Shown: piece after piece, positions 5,006 through 5,849 of the stretch
How positions within the stretch are numbered: position 1 is the first letter of the stretch
Layout of the letters: every line of letters begins with the position of its first letter
Assembly: GCA_030054015.1 (NCBI GenBank)
Contig: JASGCR010000152.1
Span: 1-5,849 of the forward strand
Length of the DNA stretch: 5,849 nucleotides
Origin: Candidatus Symbiobacter sp.
Lineage (GTDB): Bacteria; Pseudomonadota; Alphaproteobacteria; Elsterales; Elsteraceae
Direction of reading: 5' to 3'
The notes under the pieces: generated by a model
Databases searched by the model: none
Told to the model about the DNA's origin: nothing
What the model saw: the letters and a program-made list of their open reading frames with translations, nothing else
Made by a program: the position numbers and the translations under genes

Positions 5006-5706
5006 CCAAATCACGTCGCACCTCGCCGCCACGCCCATCGGGTACGCGAACGGCCGCGGTACGCATCAAAAAAACCAATCGCAGCGATTCGTCGCAACGT
5101 TGGCTCACGCGGCAATTAAACGACCCCTATGTCGCGGCCGCCAAAGCCCAAGGTTTTCGCAGCCGCGCCGCCTTCAAATTGCAGCAATTAAATGAAAAAT
5201 TCCACCTCATCCGTGCCGGCGATTGCGTGGTTGATTTGGGGGCGGCCCCTGGCGGTTGGAGCCAAATTGCCGCCAAAATCATTGGCGGCAACGGGCGGCT
5301 TATCGCGGTCGATATTTTGCCCATGGAAGCCATGCCTGGCGTCACCAGTTTACAGGGCGATTTCACCAGCGACGCGCTGCACCGCCAGGTCGCCAGCCTG
5401 ATCCCTGGGGGGGCGGATTTGGTGCTGTCCGACATGGCCGAGCCGACCACCGGCCACCAGCGCACCGATCATTTACGCATCATGCGTCTGGCCGAATCCG
5501 CCTTTGACTTTGCCGAAATGGTGTTGCGACCCGGCGGGGCTTTGGTGATCAAATTATTCCAGGGCGGGGCCGAGCGCGAATTATTAGACCGGTTAAAACT
5601 CGGCTTTGCCAGCGTCCGCCACGCCAAACCCGCCGCCAGCCGCAGCGATTCCTCGGAATGCTATATCGTGGCGCAGGATTTTGCGGCGACACGCCGCCCT
5701 GATTAA
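5002..5706 (+). CDS. rlmE: 23S rRNA (uridine-2'-O-)-methyltransferase RlmE (FtsJ/RrmJ)
   Basis: A 234-aa SAM-dependent methyltransferase. The family methylates the 2'-OH of a conserved A-loop uridine (U2552 in E. coli) late in 50S assembly. The SAM-binding motif is VVDLGAAPGGWSQ (76-88), with acidic D104 after the next strand. The catalytic K-D-K-E tetrad is complete: K59 in SRAAFKL, D144 in SDMAEPTTGHQRTDH, K184 in LVIKLF and E219 in SDSSECY. It is about 25 aa longer than E. coli RlmE, mostly from an N-terminal Arg/Lys/Ser/Thr-rich segment (1-30) that could contact rRNA. The ATG at 5002 overlaps the ppx stop as ATGA, so translation is probably coupled. No strong SD is present, consistent with coupling. 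The upstream frame to 4894 is only overlap with ppx. Confidence 0.95.
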   Translation: MTKSRRTSPPRPSGTRTAAVRIKKTNRSDSSQRWLTRQLNDPYVAAAKAQGFRSRAAFKLQQLNEKFHLIRAGDCVVDLGAAPGGWSQIAAKIIGGNGRLIAVDILPMEAMPGVTSLQGDFTSDALHRQVASLIPGGADLVLSDMAEPTTGHQRTDHLRIMRLAESAFDFAEMVLRPGGALVIKLFQGGAERELLDRLKLGFASVRHAKPAASRSDSSECYIVAQDFAATRRPD

Positions 5707-5737
5707 AAAGCGGCATTCCCCGAAAAAAAAGGGCGTC

Positions 5738-5773
5738 ATTCCCCGTTATTTGCGTAGCAAATAATCGGGGAAT
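5738..5773. repeat. Palindrome 1 downstream of rlmE
   Basis: ATTCCCCGTTATTTGC (5738-5753) pairs with GCAAATAATCGGGGAAT (5757-5773) across a GTA loop with one bulged A. It starts 31 nt after the rlmE stop. No T tract follows, so it may cap mRNA ends rather than act as a classical terminator. A related ATTCCCCG without its partner occurs at 5716-5723. Confidence 0.75.
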
Positions 5774-5811
5774 CCCCCAGGAGTTTTAGGGAATAATACG
5801 CCTGGGGGATT
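5771..5811. repeat. Palindrome 2 downstream of rlmE
   Basis: AATCCCCCAGG (5771-5781) and CCTGGGGGATT (5801-5811) are perfect 11-bp inverted repeats around a 19-nt loop. The left arm shares AAT with the end of palindrome 1, so the two stems are directly abutted. Confidence 0.75.
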
Positions 5812-5817
5812 ACCCGA

Positions 5818-5848
5818 CAGATTTATGCCGCTTCGCGGCAAAAATCTG
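5818..5848. repeat. Palindrome 3 at the window end
   Basis: CAGATTTATGCCGC (5818-5831) pairs with GCGGCAAAAATCTG (5835-5848) across a TTC loop with a single A-A mismatch. The TGCCGCTT at 5826-5833 is also the reverse complement of AAGCGGCA at 5708-5715 near the start of this cluster. The element may extend beyond the window. Confidence 0.7.
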
Positions 5849-5849
5849 C

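Noticed and set aside
5127..5465. Minus-strand ORF of 112 codons inside rlmE
   Set aside because: It is fully antisense to RlmE, whose catalytic tetrad and SAM motif are intact; no independent support.
1..5849. tRNA, rRNA, riboswitch, IS transposase, toxin-antitoxin or defence genes
   Set aside because: No cloverleaf, conserved rRNA stretch, known aptamer consensus or matching protein motif was seen on either strand.

Overview
The window reads as a chromosomal stretch of a Gram-negative bacterium, most likely an alphaproteobacterium of moderate GC (roughly half G+C by eye). Three things suggest this: two lipoproteins with clear lipoboxes, which imply an outer membrane; a short Ppx/GppA phosphatase overlapping rlmE by ATGA, an arrangement I associate with alphaproteobacteria; and dense palindromic intergenic repeats of the type seen in some alphaproteobacterial lineages. 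The genus cannot be read from the sequence.

Layout from left to right. Bases 1-225 hold palindromic repeats. Bases 226-2432 are a minus-strand two-gene unit: a COG3014-type lipoprotein gene followed, 92 nt downstream, by an LpoB-like lipoprotein gene (putative penicillin-binding protein activator). A 321-base divergent intergenic region carries four contiguous 18-bp direct repeats next to the lipoprotein operon and a sigma70-like promoter for the opposite gene. Bases 2754-3443 (plus) encode an NfsB-type FMN nitroreductase starting at GTG. A 455-base gene-free stretch (3444-3898) is almost entirely nested inverted repeats. Bases 3899-5005 encode a Ppx/GppA phosphatase and 5002-5706 the 23S rRNA 2'-O-methyltransferase RlmE, translationally coupled. 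Bases 5707-5849 are three more consecutive palindromes running into the window edge.

Functionally there are three independent modules: envelope/peptidoglycan maintenance (COG3014 plus LpoB), a stand-alone oxidoreductase (NfsB), and a polyphosphate/(p)ppGpp plus ribosome-maturation operon (Ppx-RlmE). None is a defence or mobile system. The most interesting content lies between the genes. One composite repeat occurs twice (1-132 and 3577-3708) with a compensatory base-pair change that supports hairpin conservation. Two poly-C/poly-G hairpins face each other as inverted copies just upstream of ppx. A G8 tract sits in the questionable 5' end of ppx. The 18-bp tandem array lies ahead of the lipoprotein operon. 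I found no convincing new multi-gene system.
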